Assembly (NCBI GenBank): GCA_963971405.1
Contig: OZ020489.1
Location: 28,360,290 to 28,424,289, forward strand
Length of the DNA stretch: 64,000 bases
Source: Psococerastis gibbosa
Taxonomy: Eukaryota > Arthropoda > Insecta > Psocodea > Psocidae
Reading direction: 5' to 3'
Below are positions 1-11,966 of this stretch, in pieces. The notes beneath the pieces were generated by a model. The model was not told the origin of the DNA. It made no database searches and saw only the letters and a program-made list of their open reading frames with translations. The number at the start of each line of letters is the position of its first letter. The first letter of the stretch is position 1. The position numbers and the translations under genes are program-made.

Positions 1-929
1 GCCTGTGTGCGTTTTAATAGCCAGCAATACAAAATGCCATGACAACTAAAGGAGCCAGTGCACCCGAAGGATAAGTTTTAAGAAATATTCCAATTAAATC
101 TAAAGCATTTACATAAGACATGAATATGTTTGGTGGGTTCTAAGGAAGTGGTAGATACCCCAAATGTGTAGTTTAGTGTACGTCGGACTTATCACAGGTA
201 CAAAAACCCGAAAGTGTCAGGATGTCACACGTCAGGGTGATCAGATGCACTCTTTTTAATAGAGTTTTACCGGGTCACCCAGGGTGAATCTTTTTTTTTA
301 GGAAACGTACTCCTTTTCAGTTTTTTTTTTTTTTTTTTAATCCAAATGCACTCTTTTTCCATTTTCAGCCTTTTTATAGCAAGAGTAGTCTAGTTCCTCT
401 TAGTCCTACTTTCGAAAAAAAAGAGTGGTCACAAGACTACTGCTATCAACCCCCACCCTCCCTTATGGTACCCGGCAGACTCCGTTTTTAGATAAATCTG
501 GTGGCCCTACAAGAAGTGGAGAGGTCGCAATCTCTTTTGAGCTCGAATAGTAAAAACTACGTATAGCCTAATGTGGGGCATAAGCCGACCTACCATGTCG
601 TTTAATAATAATATATTCTGGGGTTAAAAATGTAAATAAACCAATTTTAGAATATCTCTTAGAATTCTAAAAATCTATTGTTGACATTTTTAAACCGCAG
701 AATAGGTTATACGGCATAGTAAGCCTGAAGAAAGTTGAGGTCAGTTTATAGCAAATTTTAGTTTCATTTAAATGCTCCCATTGCCGAGTTTCTAGCGTTG
801 TTAAGTCACATGGTGTAAAGTAGTGTGTCTATTTTTTATGTGTCTTTGCAGCGTGTATGTATGGAACTAGCAAGTCATTGTAACTGAGAGTGTTTCTAAT
901 TAAGGGGGAGAGGAAGGAGGCGGTGTTTA
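1..929. other. No gene seen
   Basis: AT-rich sequence with T-runs near 291 and 321. No coding frame, RNA gene or clear repeat was found. Confidence 0.5.
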
Positions 930-1475
930 GAATGACCTATCACCTGGAACCAGTCACTCAGAATGACCCTTGTTTCTTAAAATTAAGATTGATTGAAATG
1001 GCGGAACGAATTCACAGCTGTCTGTCCTGGTGCTGGTGTCAGTTAGGAGCGCTAATTTTCGGTTTTTAGCAGACTTTTAAGTGCTCCCCTCCCCAATTAA
1101 AAGCATGCTAATCACCGAAAATACTTATATGCTGTTTTAAACATCGCCGCGGCACGACAACACATTGAGGGTGTAGGGCGTACTGGCAAAGGAACCTCCC
1201 TCCAGATCACAGCTCTATTTGGGATGCTCCGGGAACCAAAATGCCGGGCAGCAGCGTTTTTCCATACATCAATGAAGATATTTCTCTCTTTTTTGCTCTA
1301 CGTCACTCATTAGTTTTGAACCTCGACTTTCCTTCAAAAACCAGTTCTTTATCAACAGGGCAATTCCGGATCAGACTCATCACTTGGTACAAGTCATTCA
1401 CAATGACACTTGTTTTTTTAAAATTAATAACAACTGGAATGCCAGAACGAATTCACAGCTGTGTGACGTGGTGCT
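930..1475. repeat. Direct repeat of about 105 bp, spaced about 435 bp
   Basis: 935-1040 (AGAATGACCCTTGTTTCTTA, GCGGAACGAATTCACAGCTG) recurs at 1375-1475 (ACAATGACACTTGTTTTTTT, CCAGAACGAATTCACAGCTG). The class is unknown and there is no coding evidence. Confidence 0.5.
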
Positions 1476-2550
1476 GTTTAAGTGTTTAACACTGTTGTAC
1501 AATAGTTCTGTTATATGGAAGTTTAAATTAATTAAAAATCAAAGAAGTTCGTCAGTCATTTAAATAAACCTTCAGTGGCCACATGTCTGGCAGTAGTGGT
1601 GACTTATACGATATCACCAAAGGAAAGTCGTAAGTTCAAAGAAGTTCAACCAACTTGATCATTCAATTGTTATTCTAAGCTGCAACTCGTTTTTCCAAAA
1701 CCACTATACGATAAACTTGCTCACATGCATTTCTTCTTACATGAGAGAATCAGTTTTTTATTGTTCATGAAGCATGGTAGGAACGTTGACCTGACCAGCA
1801 TTCCGGCCGGTCAGCGGAGAAATTGTATCAAAATAGTTCAATAACTGTGACCGGTCGGTACTAGTGACGGCCACATAATGCACATCAAAATGTAGAGGAG
1901 CATTTATTCTATTTATGACATTTCATTTATGACTGATCGATCGATGATCGAAGATCGATGTTTCCCGTGAAATTTTTTCTCTTAATCAATAAGCGAATGT
2001 GTAATAATAAATAATTGTTTCTTGGTAGAAAGAGCACTTTTTCATTAAATGAATATTGTACTGTGCTACTAGTAGTTCAGTACTATGGTATTTATTTTTT
2101 GTGCCACATAACCAACCTAACGGAGTGACACGACTTAGGGGAAAACCTCTCTCTTGTACATAGCTATGGCGCCGCTGGTCACCTGCAAAATGTAAGTAGC
2201 CTAATTATGGCCCCCGAAGTAGGGTAAGAAAATTTAGTATGCCCAGACAAACATAATGAAGAGTATCGCTGAAGAAAAGACACAGAAAAATTATTTCGAC
2301 ACTTTTCACTCGACAGCAGCTTCCACAATCGAAATGAACATGGTTAAATTGATTGACCAATGATTGAATATAACAATGGCTTGTTGTCGACTATAACGGT
2401 TCTATAGCCTAATATTGGACCTCCGCAGGCATTGACCAATAAAATATAAATATTTTTAAGATAAAAGAAATAAGGACGTGGTTAGTACCTTAACGAATCC
2501 AGGTATAGGTGCCCATTGGGAAAGATCCGAATCATACGCTTAGGTACCAT

Positions 2551-2737
2551 CTGAATTACCAGAGAGATTGCAGATAGTATGCGAGTAAAACAAGATGGCA
2601 GCCTCGATATTGCACTTCTGTGCGGCAATCTAGAATCATCTCGAGCTCTTTCCGAAGTAGAATCACGTTTAGATGAGGCGAAAACGGTTGCAGTCATGGA
2701 TACACTGTTCTCACTTGCGCATGAAAAGGCAAAATGA
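2551..2737 (+). other. Unidentified short open frame ending in a stop
   Basis: The plus frame reads VKQDGSLDIALLCGNLESSR, then LSEVESRLDEAKTVAVMDTL and a TGA at 2735-2737. Composition is protein-like, but the other strand is also open. It could be a terminal exon or a transposon relic; no family recognised. Confidence 0.18.
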
Positions 2738-2865
2738 GGAATCCTACATGTAGAGTGGACGTATTATTAAAAACTAAAAGAAAAAAACATGGAAACAAGT
2801 CGTACAAAATAAGCAGTTTCAGAGCCAATTTCCGAGCATTCGTTCGTCGGCTTGAAGGATTATCG

Positions 2866-2990
2866 TAACTAAGTTCATGACATGGCGTCCACGAAACAGC
2901 TGGAAGGACGAATTAGAAACTAACCTCCGCGAGCTGGGAGGTTGTAGATGGTGGAATATGCAGCTAGAGTTCGATGTAGGAAAGATAGGC
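2866..2990 (+). mobile_element. Decayed 3' end of a LINE related to the 37.9-kb element
   Basis: The plus strand encodes RPRNSWKDELETNLRELGG and then RWWNMQ, nearly the same as the C-terminal tail of the intact LINE at 37954-40944. The upstream reverse transcriptase is not readable, so this is a truncated or heavily decayed copy. Confidence 0.65.
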
Positions 2991-3417
2991 CTGGTGGGCA
3001 CCATATTCCACGCGTGTTTCGACCAATGCCACCAGAAATTTTAAAAATATGGTTGGAATGAATGGCCCAGTCTCTCCTACATAGAGTTCTAGCTGCACCT
3101 GTCCAGTCAATTACAATTAATTACGGACTGTGCGAGAGAAAAACGCGAAATGCAAAACGCAAAATGGGAAAGACGACATCCGATATGCGTTGCGCACTCG
3201 AAGGCCAGTTGTCTGGCACAAAAGACTATACACGGTCATTGCTGTTCGGTGCCAAAGAAGGAAACTTGGTGAACTTCTGAGAAGCCGAAGAGTTAGAAGG
3301 TATACGGGGGCAGCATAGTTGTCAATCAGAAAGGTAGCGGTTCTGATGGGGCATTGACAGCGGCACCGATGCACCGGACGTTTTTAATGAGCGCAGATCC
3401 CTAATGGTCGACCTGAA

Positions 3418-4447
3418 CCGAACAATAGGTCTTTAGGTCAGGACTACTTTTTATGTCCTTGGAGGAGTAAGGACCACTTCGACCCATCTCCGGTACAACG
3501 ACGAAGTTGACTAAAAGAATGAGAGCAATCAAGAACGGCGAGTGCAGATCGTCTCAATGACTTCCATGCATCCTCCAGGAACCGATCAAGTACCCTAACC
3601 AAACCATCATTGGTGGAGATACCCTCCATTTGCAATTCTACCACCATATCACCTCTCAACCTGGAGGTAAGCGTGCATTCAAGGACCAGATGTTGAAGCG
3701 TTTCTTCTGCCTCACACGGGGAGAGAGAGGAAACGCCAATGTAGGACCACTTCGACAGGTGAAAAAGGGTTTGCTTCATTGGGAAATTGTAATAATTTAA
3801 TACTAACATTTTTTAGTCCAAGGGAGTGGGTGTCGCACCTGATCAGACATAAGGGACTCCTTAACGCCGTAATAGAAGTCAAGATTGAGGGCACCAATGC
3901 CAGGACTTTTTAAAATATATTACTAATTAAATAGTGTCCTGTGGGCCTTCACCGTGGCCTGGGACTTTGCCAAATTTACTACTACTACTACTAATACTAC
4001 TACTAATACAATTAAATAATAAGGAAGACATACGCGGAAGACCTCCAGCAAAATATGAGATGCGGAACGTAATTGAAACTCACGAGAACGAGAAGAATGA
4101 AGAAGAAGATGGAGAGATTTGCTGAAAACCAACCGTTTAATTGCACCAGAGAAGAAGTCCCAAGGATTCGGATCCACCACTGCTTAATTATAAGTACATA
4201 TTACGTAACCCCTGGCGAATAGGGTTCGATTCCTGTTCAGGAAAACCTTCTCTGCCCCATATTGCGTTATAATATGCGAAGGGCCGATCCCCCCACCCCA
4301 TGAGCAAAGCGAGTTTGTAGGGTAACACCCCCCCTGGTATTAAAATACCGACCAGCCAATTTTTTCCCTAGAAAGTACCTGACTACTGCACCAATGCAAA
4401 ACAATAGGTCTTTAGGTCATGACTGCTTTTTTATGTCCTTGGAGTAA
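3418..4447. repeat. Direct repeat pair of about 50 bp flanking 1 kb
   Basis: AACAATAGGTCTTTAGGTCA followed by TTTTTATGTCCTTGGAG occurs at 3420-3465 and at 4400-4445. The interval contains the zinc-knuckle retroelement fragment. It could be decayed ends of one element or two copies of a dispersed repeat. Confidence 0.4.
3444..3809 (-). pseudogene. Retrotransposon C-terminal zinc-knuckle fragment
   Basis: The minus strand holds CEAEETLQHLVLEC, the C-x(n)-H-x(3-4)-C zinc-binding signature found after the RNase H or reverse transcriptase of many non-LTR elements, followed by a helical stretch (VLDRFLEDAWKSLRR). The 121-codon ORF is open, but no reverse transcriptase lies upstream, so I read it as the tail of a truncated element. 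Confidence 0.5.
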
Positions 4448-5212
4448 GCATCACCCCTCGAGTTCCGTTGCATTTTGATGGACGACTCCATTTGACTTTT
4501 AAATTGGAATGCTCACGATTTTGTATGTGCGTTTGTGTTGGAACATTGTATGGTATTCGTGTATGGGTACTACTCATCTTGACTGCTAATGCTTTTGTTG
4601 ATTTCTTTAGGGTTCCTTATATGGACAATGTTCAACGCGGTGAGAAGAGGACTATAGGCAACTTTTTAATAGTTATGGAGAATGTGTCCTAGTTTCAAAC
4701 CCCACAGTAAGACATATGGATGCTTTTAATTAGTCTTAAGGTATAATTTTCTGCACTTCTAGCTTATTAAGTAACTCAGGTTATAAATAGTACTGGAGAG
4801 AGTACAATGCAATATAATACGCAAACTCCGCGAGCTGATTAGGCATCAGCTAAAAGATCAGCAGCAGGTATGTTTGCATTTAAAACTGCAGACTATAATA
4901 GAAGATTTTTCCAAGTCCAAGGGAAGCTTGAAAATGTTTCAAGTGGATGCTTAACCGGTCATTAATCGGAGAAATCCAGCTCTAAGCAGAAGCTCTTGTA
5001 CAAATCATTCTAATTTACCTTCTATTAAATCTAAATGATGAAATTTATATAATAAAACTTTTTATAATGCTGGCTAATACAAGATTAGAGAAATTAAGAA
5101 TAGACTTGTTGCACTATTGTTAAAATAAAACAAACAATAGAAGAAAGATACTGATCAAGCAGAGGTTAGGACCTGGGCGTAACTTCTATCAACATTTGAG
5201 CAGCCATTCATA
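4448..5212. other. No gene seen
   Basis: AT-rich DNA without supported coding potential, ending at an element G copy. A B-box-like GGGTTCGATTCC lies just before it at 4220. Confidence 0.45.
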
Positions 5213-6076
5213 AAAGAACCGGTCCGAGTTTACTCGAACATGCTTTCCAATTTATCAAAATTAGTAGATAGAGAAAATGAGTAATTACATGGTAAATAAT
5301 TTTCTTCTAGTTAAATTTCCGATATCTGGGGGGGGGGGGACGGTTGTCCACCTGACGTCACTGGCGGTGAGGTAAATTCTAGATAGGTCAGACCCAAGAC
5401 ATTACCACACAGCAATAATGGCAGGGCACGCAATGCATTTTAGCGCGGATTTTCTATCATTTAAAAAAAAAAAAATTTTTGCACAAAACCAAATAGTTTT
5501 TTTGGGGAAGCAACCTGTCCGGTTTCGTTACTCAATTTAACATCTAAAACATACCTGAATGTAGAAATCATGGATGGAAAGGTTTAGCAGAAAAATTATT
5601 TTTTTTAGTCATTTTTCTTTAAAATTTAGTTCATTTTATTTTTTTACCCCCAGAAGCAAACTATCAAGGGGCAAGCGACCCCCCGCATTTTGTCAACATT
5701 AATAACGACTACAATATATGTGAATTTAAAATAAATCGTTGGAGCTGTTTTGGAGAAATAATTTTTTTAGAGTTTTTTTTTTTAGTTTTTTGAAAATAAC
5801 ACCCCCCCCCCCCAAATTGAGTTAGCCCAAAATATAAAAAAATGGTCCCGAGGTATGGTTTTTGTCATTTTGTGAACTTACATGCCGAATTTCATCAAAA
5901 TCGACCGAGTAGTTTGCCCGCAAATCGAGGCACAGCCATAATACAGACAGACATTTCGTAAAAACCATTTCTTTGGGTTCGTGGGACCTCAAAACGTGTA
6001 AATCCGTTGAAATCTCGGAATCGAAAATTTCGACCACCACAAAGCTTTCATTATACTACGTATAAATTGGAAAGCA
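5213..6076 (-). mobile_element. Element G, minus-strand copy
   Basis: Reverse-oriented copy: starts AAGAACCGGTCCGAGTTTAC and ends ACGTATAAATTGGAAAGCA. It shares the internal TGACGTCA, C-run and GTCTGT segments with the other copies. Confidence 0.75.
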
Positions 6077-7640
6077 ATGAATTTCTAATATAAGAATTAG
6101 ATGAATTTGCTATTAAAAGTTAAGGTTAAGCAATTGAATGGTAAAATATATTTGTTAAATTATACAATCAAGTATACGACAAGAAAGTAAAAATTGTCAA
6201 AATCAGGTAATTCTGTCATTGACATTGTGCTAGTCTCTTTTAGTGACAGTGTAGAAGGTTTTCTCTAAGAGATGGTCTCTAAACAATTTAGGGAAGTTAG
6301 TAGCATTTCTTACCGCTCGCAGTTCAATCGGGAGTTTTCTAAGGTAGGCGAAACCTTTTTAGTACAGGATCCAGTCGCTCACACTTGGCAGTGCGTGGTG
6401 CTGACCTAACAAGGTCTCCCCATTGCCTCGTGTTGTAGGTATGGGTGTCCCCATATTGTTTAAATTTACCCCCCTCCCCTCCCCACCTCAGGCTTTAAGA
6501 CATGTAAAATGCATCTATATACTGCCTGTAAAGACTTGGTGCTGTCTATGGGTGACTATCATCGGAAGTCGTTCATGCTACATTTTACATTGCTAGGGCA
6601 TGTAAAACATGAGGTCTCGGATTAGGTTTTGGTCAGTAATTGAACAAAAAGTAATTATTTATTTATTATGAGCAAAGTGTCAGTTTGGTACAGGCAAGAA
6701 AAACTCATTTGTCAATGGGGAGATCCCCATTTAAGTCATGGCAAGCCTGGAGGCTTTAGCGCCGGAACTATGCACAAATTATTATTGCATGGTTAGTTAT
6801 TGTTACACCTGTTGTCAGAAATCCATTGTCTAACTGCAAGATTAATTCAATGGCTTCTCAGAATTGGTGTAAGACTGGAGTCAGTCAAAAAGTTTGGGGG
6901 GAGCGGCAGCTACTGGCATCTTGCAAGGTCTTGGTAAGGAATACTGGACAGCACTGCTACGTGATGTTCCATTGCTCGCTCGTGCAGAATTCCTTACGGA
7001 GGCTTTACAAACAAACGTGGGACCCGTCTTTATAAGCATCAAGATAGTGGTGTAGCACAAATAATCGGGTTAAATTGCACTAAACGTTATATAAAATTTT
7101 CAAAATGAGCTACTGAAGAACATGAACAATAGACTAGCCGTTGTTAATTTAGACCTACTGGTTACTCTACATATTTATTCAACAGGCGACTGAGGACGTT
7201 CATGAAACCAAGTAACAATAAGTTACACCTACAACTCCCACTCTTTCGGACTGTCGGAATACAATAGCAAGGTGTGTCAAAAACCAAATGAAGACCACAC
7301 AACTTACGACCTTAAGAATGCATATAAGCATGTCTTGTTTTAATTATTTTGCACTTTTATCAATGTAAATCTCGCGTATAACGAACTATTTCCCAACAAT
7401 TCACTAAAACGTAGGAAATAAGCTTTCGACTTCGTCAGTTATTATTTTTTAACAGCGTTTATATTTATGTGTTTTAGTTATTTAAATATGTAATAAAAAA
7501 TGTCAGGAGAAATATCGAATTTAGGAGCGTTCGGTACCGTACGCTAGAAGCGGAAAACCAGTGTAAGGTACACATCCACGAACTATTCTCGCAGTCGCGA
7601 TTTTCCGACGGCCTTTCCGATGTACCTAACCTAACCTAAT
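6077..7640. other. Intergenic or intronic, no gene seen
   Basis: Includes a block near 6895-6960 (GGTAAGGAATACTGGACAGC) that is shared with 13035-13110 and, inverted, with 9440. If the integrin gene continues left, this would be intron. Confidence 0.4.
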
Positions 7641-7779
7641 CTATTTCTTGACAATTTCGGAGGCTGGTGTGAAGCCGACCACACGCAGGAGCACGGTATT
7701 CCCTTTGACACGCCGGATCATAGAAATCTTCTGAAGTCGACTCTGTGGCTTTGCACCAACTATTGACCAAGCCCATTGG
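7641..7779 (-). pseudogene. Possible integrin alpha exon 2 (divergent or decayed)
   Basis: About 300 bases downstream of the integrin exon on the same strand there is a good acceptor (pyrimidine tract, then ATTACAG, at 7780-7790). It opens in the required phase and reads WAWSIVGAKPQSRLQ and then IRRVKGNTVLLRV. Integrin alphas have W-x-x-VGAPxA followed by a KGGAVYRC-like stretch here, so order and spacing fit loosely. The proline of VGAP is replaced by lysine, and the frame runs into a stop at 7641-7643 with no convincing donor before it. It may be a degenerate exon, a pseudogene piece or chance. A run of CCTAA repeats lies just beyond (7624-7640). Confidence 0.27.
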
Positions 7780-8074
7780 CTGTAATGGAAAAGACGTCGG
7801 CAAATCGCGACTGCGAGAATTGGCCTTACGCTGAATATGCGCGACACTTAGGAGTGGCTCAAGAATAATGCCTCCTACCATCTGTCCAAGTAAAGTTAAT
7901 ATACTTACCGGTAATCAAAAAATGCTGGAACCCTATAGCCAATAGACTAGACTATGATCGCAGCCTTCAATGAGAATGCTGTTCCACCAGCAATTGAAGG
8001 ATGGGCTAATCGTAGAGTACTAAACAAACATCATGAACGTATAAATGTGCGATGGCAAAAACAAGGAAACTTAC

Positions 8075-8226
8075 CAGCTTCCACCACGCTCCCTGTGCAG
8101 AGCGACGCTGAAGCCGAACATGCTTCCTCGGTCACCACGGTACCGCACCACATTCTTGGTGTCTACGTTGAAAGCTGTTATGGACGGCAGCAGGCAGTAC
8201 AACAGTAGGCACCACCGCACCATCAT
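8075..8226 (-). CDS. Integrin alpha subunit, first coding exon
   Basis: The minus strand reads an ATG pair followed by a hydrophobic leader (MMVRWCLLLYCLLPSITA) and then FNVDTKNVVRYRGDRG and SMFGFSVALHRERGG. This is the mature N-terminus of integrin alpha chains, where F-N-x-D and FGFSV open the first blade of the extracellular beta-propeller. Integrin alpha pairs with a beta chain at the plasma membrane to bind extracellular matrix. The exon is 152 nt (50 codons plus 2 nt) and ends at a strong donor (CTG then GTAAGT, with the donor at 8074-8069). The start could be either of two adjacent ATGs (8226 or 8223). The sequence resembles insect PS-type alphas, but the exon is too short to assign a subtype. 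The remaining exons should lie to the left. Apart from a doubtful exon 2 at 7641-7779 none is recognised, so the gene is either split by introns running out of the window or is a fragment. Confidence 0.7.
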
Positions 8227-8299
8227 ACCACACCAACACCACTCTACTCTTCACGCACGAAACATCTGCAACAAGACAAATAAATACATAAAGCTCGAT

Positions 8300-8395
8300 A
8301 AAAAACCAGAATTCCCTCAATCCTAATGGGTACCTTACTTTCACCGGGAAGGAAAAATCAGCTGCCGCCAGCCATGTTGCTAACAACTAGATCCC
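8300..8395 (-). repeat. Repeat shared with 21470-21560, next to the integrin exon
   Basis: On the minus strand AAGTAAGGTACCCATTAGGA and TTGAGGGAATTCTGG match plus-strand AAAGTACCCATTAGGGTTTA and GTGAGTTTTGTC at 21530-21570. It may contribute 5' UTR or promoter sequence to the integrin gene. Confidence 0.4.
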
Positions 8396-9025
8396 AAAGA
8401 GAGACCAATCCTTCTGAACCCTCAATGGGATGTAAAGGTATTACAAACTATAGGTACGTATCCCAGAAATAACCCACCAACATAAGGTTCAATTCATATC
8501 AACAAAACCTTTATTAAAGACGCGCACAAGAACATACATACGAAAACAAGTACAATTCATGGGTATAGCCAACTATAACTTTAAGTTCATGCTTTTTAAC
8601 ATTCACTACCTGAAACCTTTCCCATATAATATATATTCCCTTCACAACTTCCCCTACCCCACCCCCTTGTTACAACTTATAACAATTTCTCAAAATTGGA
8701 TTACATTTTATTGTATACTGTATTCTGTACATAGGACTAGAGGTAGTATTGTATATCAAGGGCGGTATACCTTTTGAGAAACATTGTATGGATTGTACTG
8801 GAAAAGTATACTTTATTCATATACTTCTGGATTGCTATCCTTTTTGGTGATGCAAACTGTGGGCAAGCTACTCGAAGGATTTCTATTAAATGTAGGCTCA
8901 TAAAAATCTAGTTCATAAAAATGAGATATGATTTAGTCATATTTCAGGACAATTCTTTCCTGTCTTGTGCTAAGTCAATTTTGGGGGTTCATTCCAAAAA
9001 CACTAAACTTTTTTTTTTAAGTTCA

Positions 9026-9180
9026 CATCGCACTTCGAAAGCCAGGTGGTAAAGTGCTTGCACTTGTGCGAGTCTTTACACGCCATGCGATCGGAGACGT
9101 GTCGTAACTCAACACGGGTATTAACCTACATAGGCGACTGAAGAGGTCAATCGGAAACATTCTTTTAATTGTTTGTATGA
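9026..9180 (+). repeat. Short repeat family S2, copy 1
   Basis: GCCAGGTGGTAAAGTGCTTG, CACGCCATGCGATCGGAGAC and GAGGCGACTGAAGAGGTCAA-like blocks, shared with 24500-24665. The head resembles a tRNA A box (GGTGGTAAAGTG), so it is probably a SINE. Confidence 0.55.
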
Positions 9181-10084
9181 GATTAATTTTTTATTTAAAA
9201 AAAAAAAAAGTACAAATACATACATAATGTATATCGGAGTCGTTGTAAGTGTGGTTACACCCCACTAGGTCGCTTTTCCCTTGAAAGGCTGGTTCCTTCA
9301 TAAAAATCATATAGCTCGGGACCATTTTTCTTCTTTTGGGCTTACTTTTTTTGATAGACGGAATGGAGGCATACGAACAATAAGGCCTGGCCCTACCATC
9401 ACTTGAAAAGTATCGGTCGCCACCGCCATCTATACCTGTGCATGGTATTCCTTACCGAGACTATTCTAGCGATGATGGGAACAACCTAAAGTACCTCTCG
9501 TCTTTCTTGAGCTCCCTCCATACAATGCAACTTCACTTAGAAATGCACCATGACATGAATGGATCTAAACTGATGTCAATGATGACAGCACGATCCTAAA
9601 CAGTCGCAAATATCCAAGGCCAAGGAGTTGATTAACAAACGAACAGCATCAAGTCATAGACAAACAGAAATAGACCATGATGGAATAGCCAATGCAATTC
9701 TTCAAGCCGTTTGTGAAGGGTCAGCTCCGGGAATAAGCCACCGTAATGAAAACTATTTTACCATCAAAAGAAAACAAAATGCTCCCCTCTGTTTACAACA
9801 GACGTAAATAAAACTGTTAGTCATAAAATAATCGTCGTGTATGCCTACCCCAGGGCTAGATCTCCCCCAATAATAAAATTTTGAGTTTAATCTGTATTTT
9901 TCTACGTTTAATCCCAGACCCCACCAGTGTCATATGTTATGGGCACCCCCTCTATGCGTTTTTTTAGGCTAAGTACAATTCCATAGCGACCATGGCCATA
10001 AGAAATATCGATCATAAAACTGCCATTGAGAGCTTTTTGACTAATACATAATATATTGCATTATATAGTATATGGTCCTCGTTT

Positions 10085-10230
10085 TAATTGAAATTAGAGG
10101 AAAAAAATACTGAACTTGGCGGGATTCGATCTACCCCTAACCGGTTCGGTTACTTAGTTGTGTAGCTGTGCTAACCTGTCTAGCAATACGAATCTTGCCA
10201 AAATGAGCATATACAGTACGTAGAGGATGA
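10085..10230 (-). repeat. tRNA-derived SINE, family S3, intact minus copy
   Basis: On the minus strand: TGCTAGACAGGTTAGCACAG, CCGGTTAGGGGTAGATCGAA (B-box region), then CAAGTTCAGTATTTTTTTCC and a tail CTCTAATTTCAATT. Same family as 18505-18870 and 18875-18990. Confidence 0.6.
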
Positions 10231-10571
10231 TTGAACTTTCTTCTCCTAAAAATCTGTTGTAAGCTACCTACCACAGTCAGAAATCACTTAATGGCAGTTT
10301 ATTATTGACGTTTATTAACTATGAGCTGCTTCATCGCATGTTGTTGCTCCCAATAGACTGTAGTAACCTAATTCAGGTGTCGTCCCACGTGGTGAGCGAA
10401 TGTATGAATCCATCGTAGGTGGACCCGTACCTGTTCAGCCTACTCAAGCGTCTGTCACCTTGGACCGACGCTTGCCTACCAACGTTCCATCCCAGCACCG
10501 TTCCTTACCAACTTAAATTTGCACTATAAAACGTATATTTGAAAATAATCGACCGGACCGAATCCATCACT

Positions 10572-10868
10572 ATGTTTGTAGTAGTAGTAGTAGTGTTCGT
10601 CGGGTTAATAACGACTTAGGCCTCATATTTGGGCCCATAGAGCGACTCCGACTTGAGTGTCCTATGCCAGCCCATAGGACAGTGGACCTCCTGATTATAG
10701 TATATTCCGAACCACTTGGGAAACACAGTGAAGTCACACGATTAGTTCGGATGTGACCAGGACAAGTCCTACCATGTTTCCCTACCGGCACTGTGCACAC
10801 GACCAAGTTATCTGCAGCTTTGAACCTGCTCTGGTCCGCTGGATTCAACTTGGTATGGCGACCGGCCC
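10572..10868. repeat. Dispersed repeat B, copy 1
   Basis: Starts with (GTA)n and TTCGTCGGGTTAATAACGAC, then GTGGACCTCCTGATTATAGT, CGAACCACTTGGGAAACACA and GTGACCAGGACAAGTCCTAC. Nearly identical to 61345-61640; the class is not recognised. Confidence 0.65.
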
Positions 10869-11119
10869 ATCACTATGTATCTGTATAGTGATGGATTCGG
10901 TATGAATACTCCCTCAACGGACACCCTTCTCGAGCGAATCACCCCAGCCCAGTAGTGCAAGAAGACTCCTGAGATGGGGTGCAGTGGTGCAGACAGTGAC
11001 GGGGTTCATGTAAGGTGGGCAATGCCGCATTACACTCAACTAACTGAACTAATAAGGTTACGAAAGTCTAAGAAAATAAAGAATCTCGTCACGTCAAATT
11101 CATTGAATTGTTTTCTTTT

Positions 11120-11966
11120 TGCTTTCCAATTTATACGCAGTATAAGGAAAGCTTTGTGATGGTCGAAATTTTCGATTCCGAGATTTCAACGGATTTACAC
11201 GTTTTGAGGTCCCAGGAACCCAAAAAAGTGGTTTTTACAAAATGTCTGTCTGTCGGTCGGTCTGTCTGTTCGTCGATTTCCGGGCAAACTACTCAGTCGA
11301 TTTTGATGAAATTCGTCATGTAGGCTCACAAAAATCATATCTCGGGACTATTTGTTTTATTTTGGGCTATCTCAATTTGGGGGGCTTTATTTTCAAAAAA
11401 CTCAAAAAAAACGTCTAAAAAATTATTTATCCAAAACGGCTCCAACGACTTCTTTTAAATTCACATATATTGTAGTTGCTATTAATGTTGACAAAATGAG
11501 GGGGGTCGCTTGCCCCTTGATAGTTTGCTTCTGGGGGTAAAAAAATAAAAATAACTAAATTTTAATGAAAAAATGACTAAAAAATGCGAAACCTTTCTAT
11601 CGATGATTTCTACCTTCAAGCATGTTTTAGGTGTTAAATTGAGTAACGAAACCGGATAGGTTGCTTTCCCAAAAAAAATTTGGTTTTGCCCAAAAAATTA
11701 TTTTTTGAAAAAAATGATAGAAAATTCGCGCTCAAATGCATTGCATGCCCTGCCATTATTGCTGTGTGGCAATTAATGTGTTTGTTTGACCTATCGAGAA
11801 TTTACCTCACTTCTAGTGACGTCAGGTGGACAACCGCCCCCCCCCCCCCCGAGATATCGGAAATTTAACCATAGGAAAAATATTTGCCATAAAATTACTA
11901 ATTTTCTCTATCTAATAATTTTGATAAATTGGAAAGCATGTTCGAGTGAACTCGGACCGGTTCTTT
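11120..11966 (+). mobile_element. Element G, plus-strand copy
   Basis: Starts TGCTTTCCAATTTATACGCA and ends CTCGGACCGGTTCTT. Very similar along its length to the copy at 28998-29812, apart from an extra C-run near 11838. Confidence 0.75.

Noticed and set aside
3917-4140. Coding exon around the CTACTA microsatellite
   Set aside because: Both strands are open because of the trinucleotide repeat (3977-4010); composition is low-complexity.
5822-6040. Gene encoding MVEIFDSEIS-type peptide
   Set aside because: Found in each element G copy; treated as part of the mobile element, not a host gene.
7954-8326. Plus-strand ORFs of 84 and 93 codons
   Set aside because: They are antisense to the integrin exon, which has a recognisable domain, signal peptide and donor.
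10570-10848. Protein-coding gene from the 92-codon minus ORF
   Set aside because: The same frame recurs in repeat B copies (61391, 30378) with indels; it is a dispersed repeat without a known domain.
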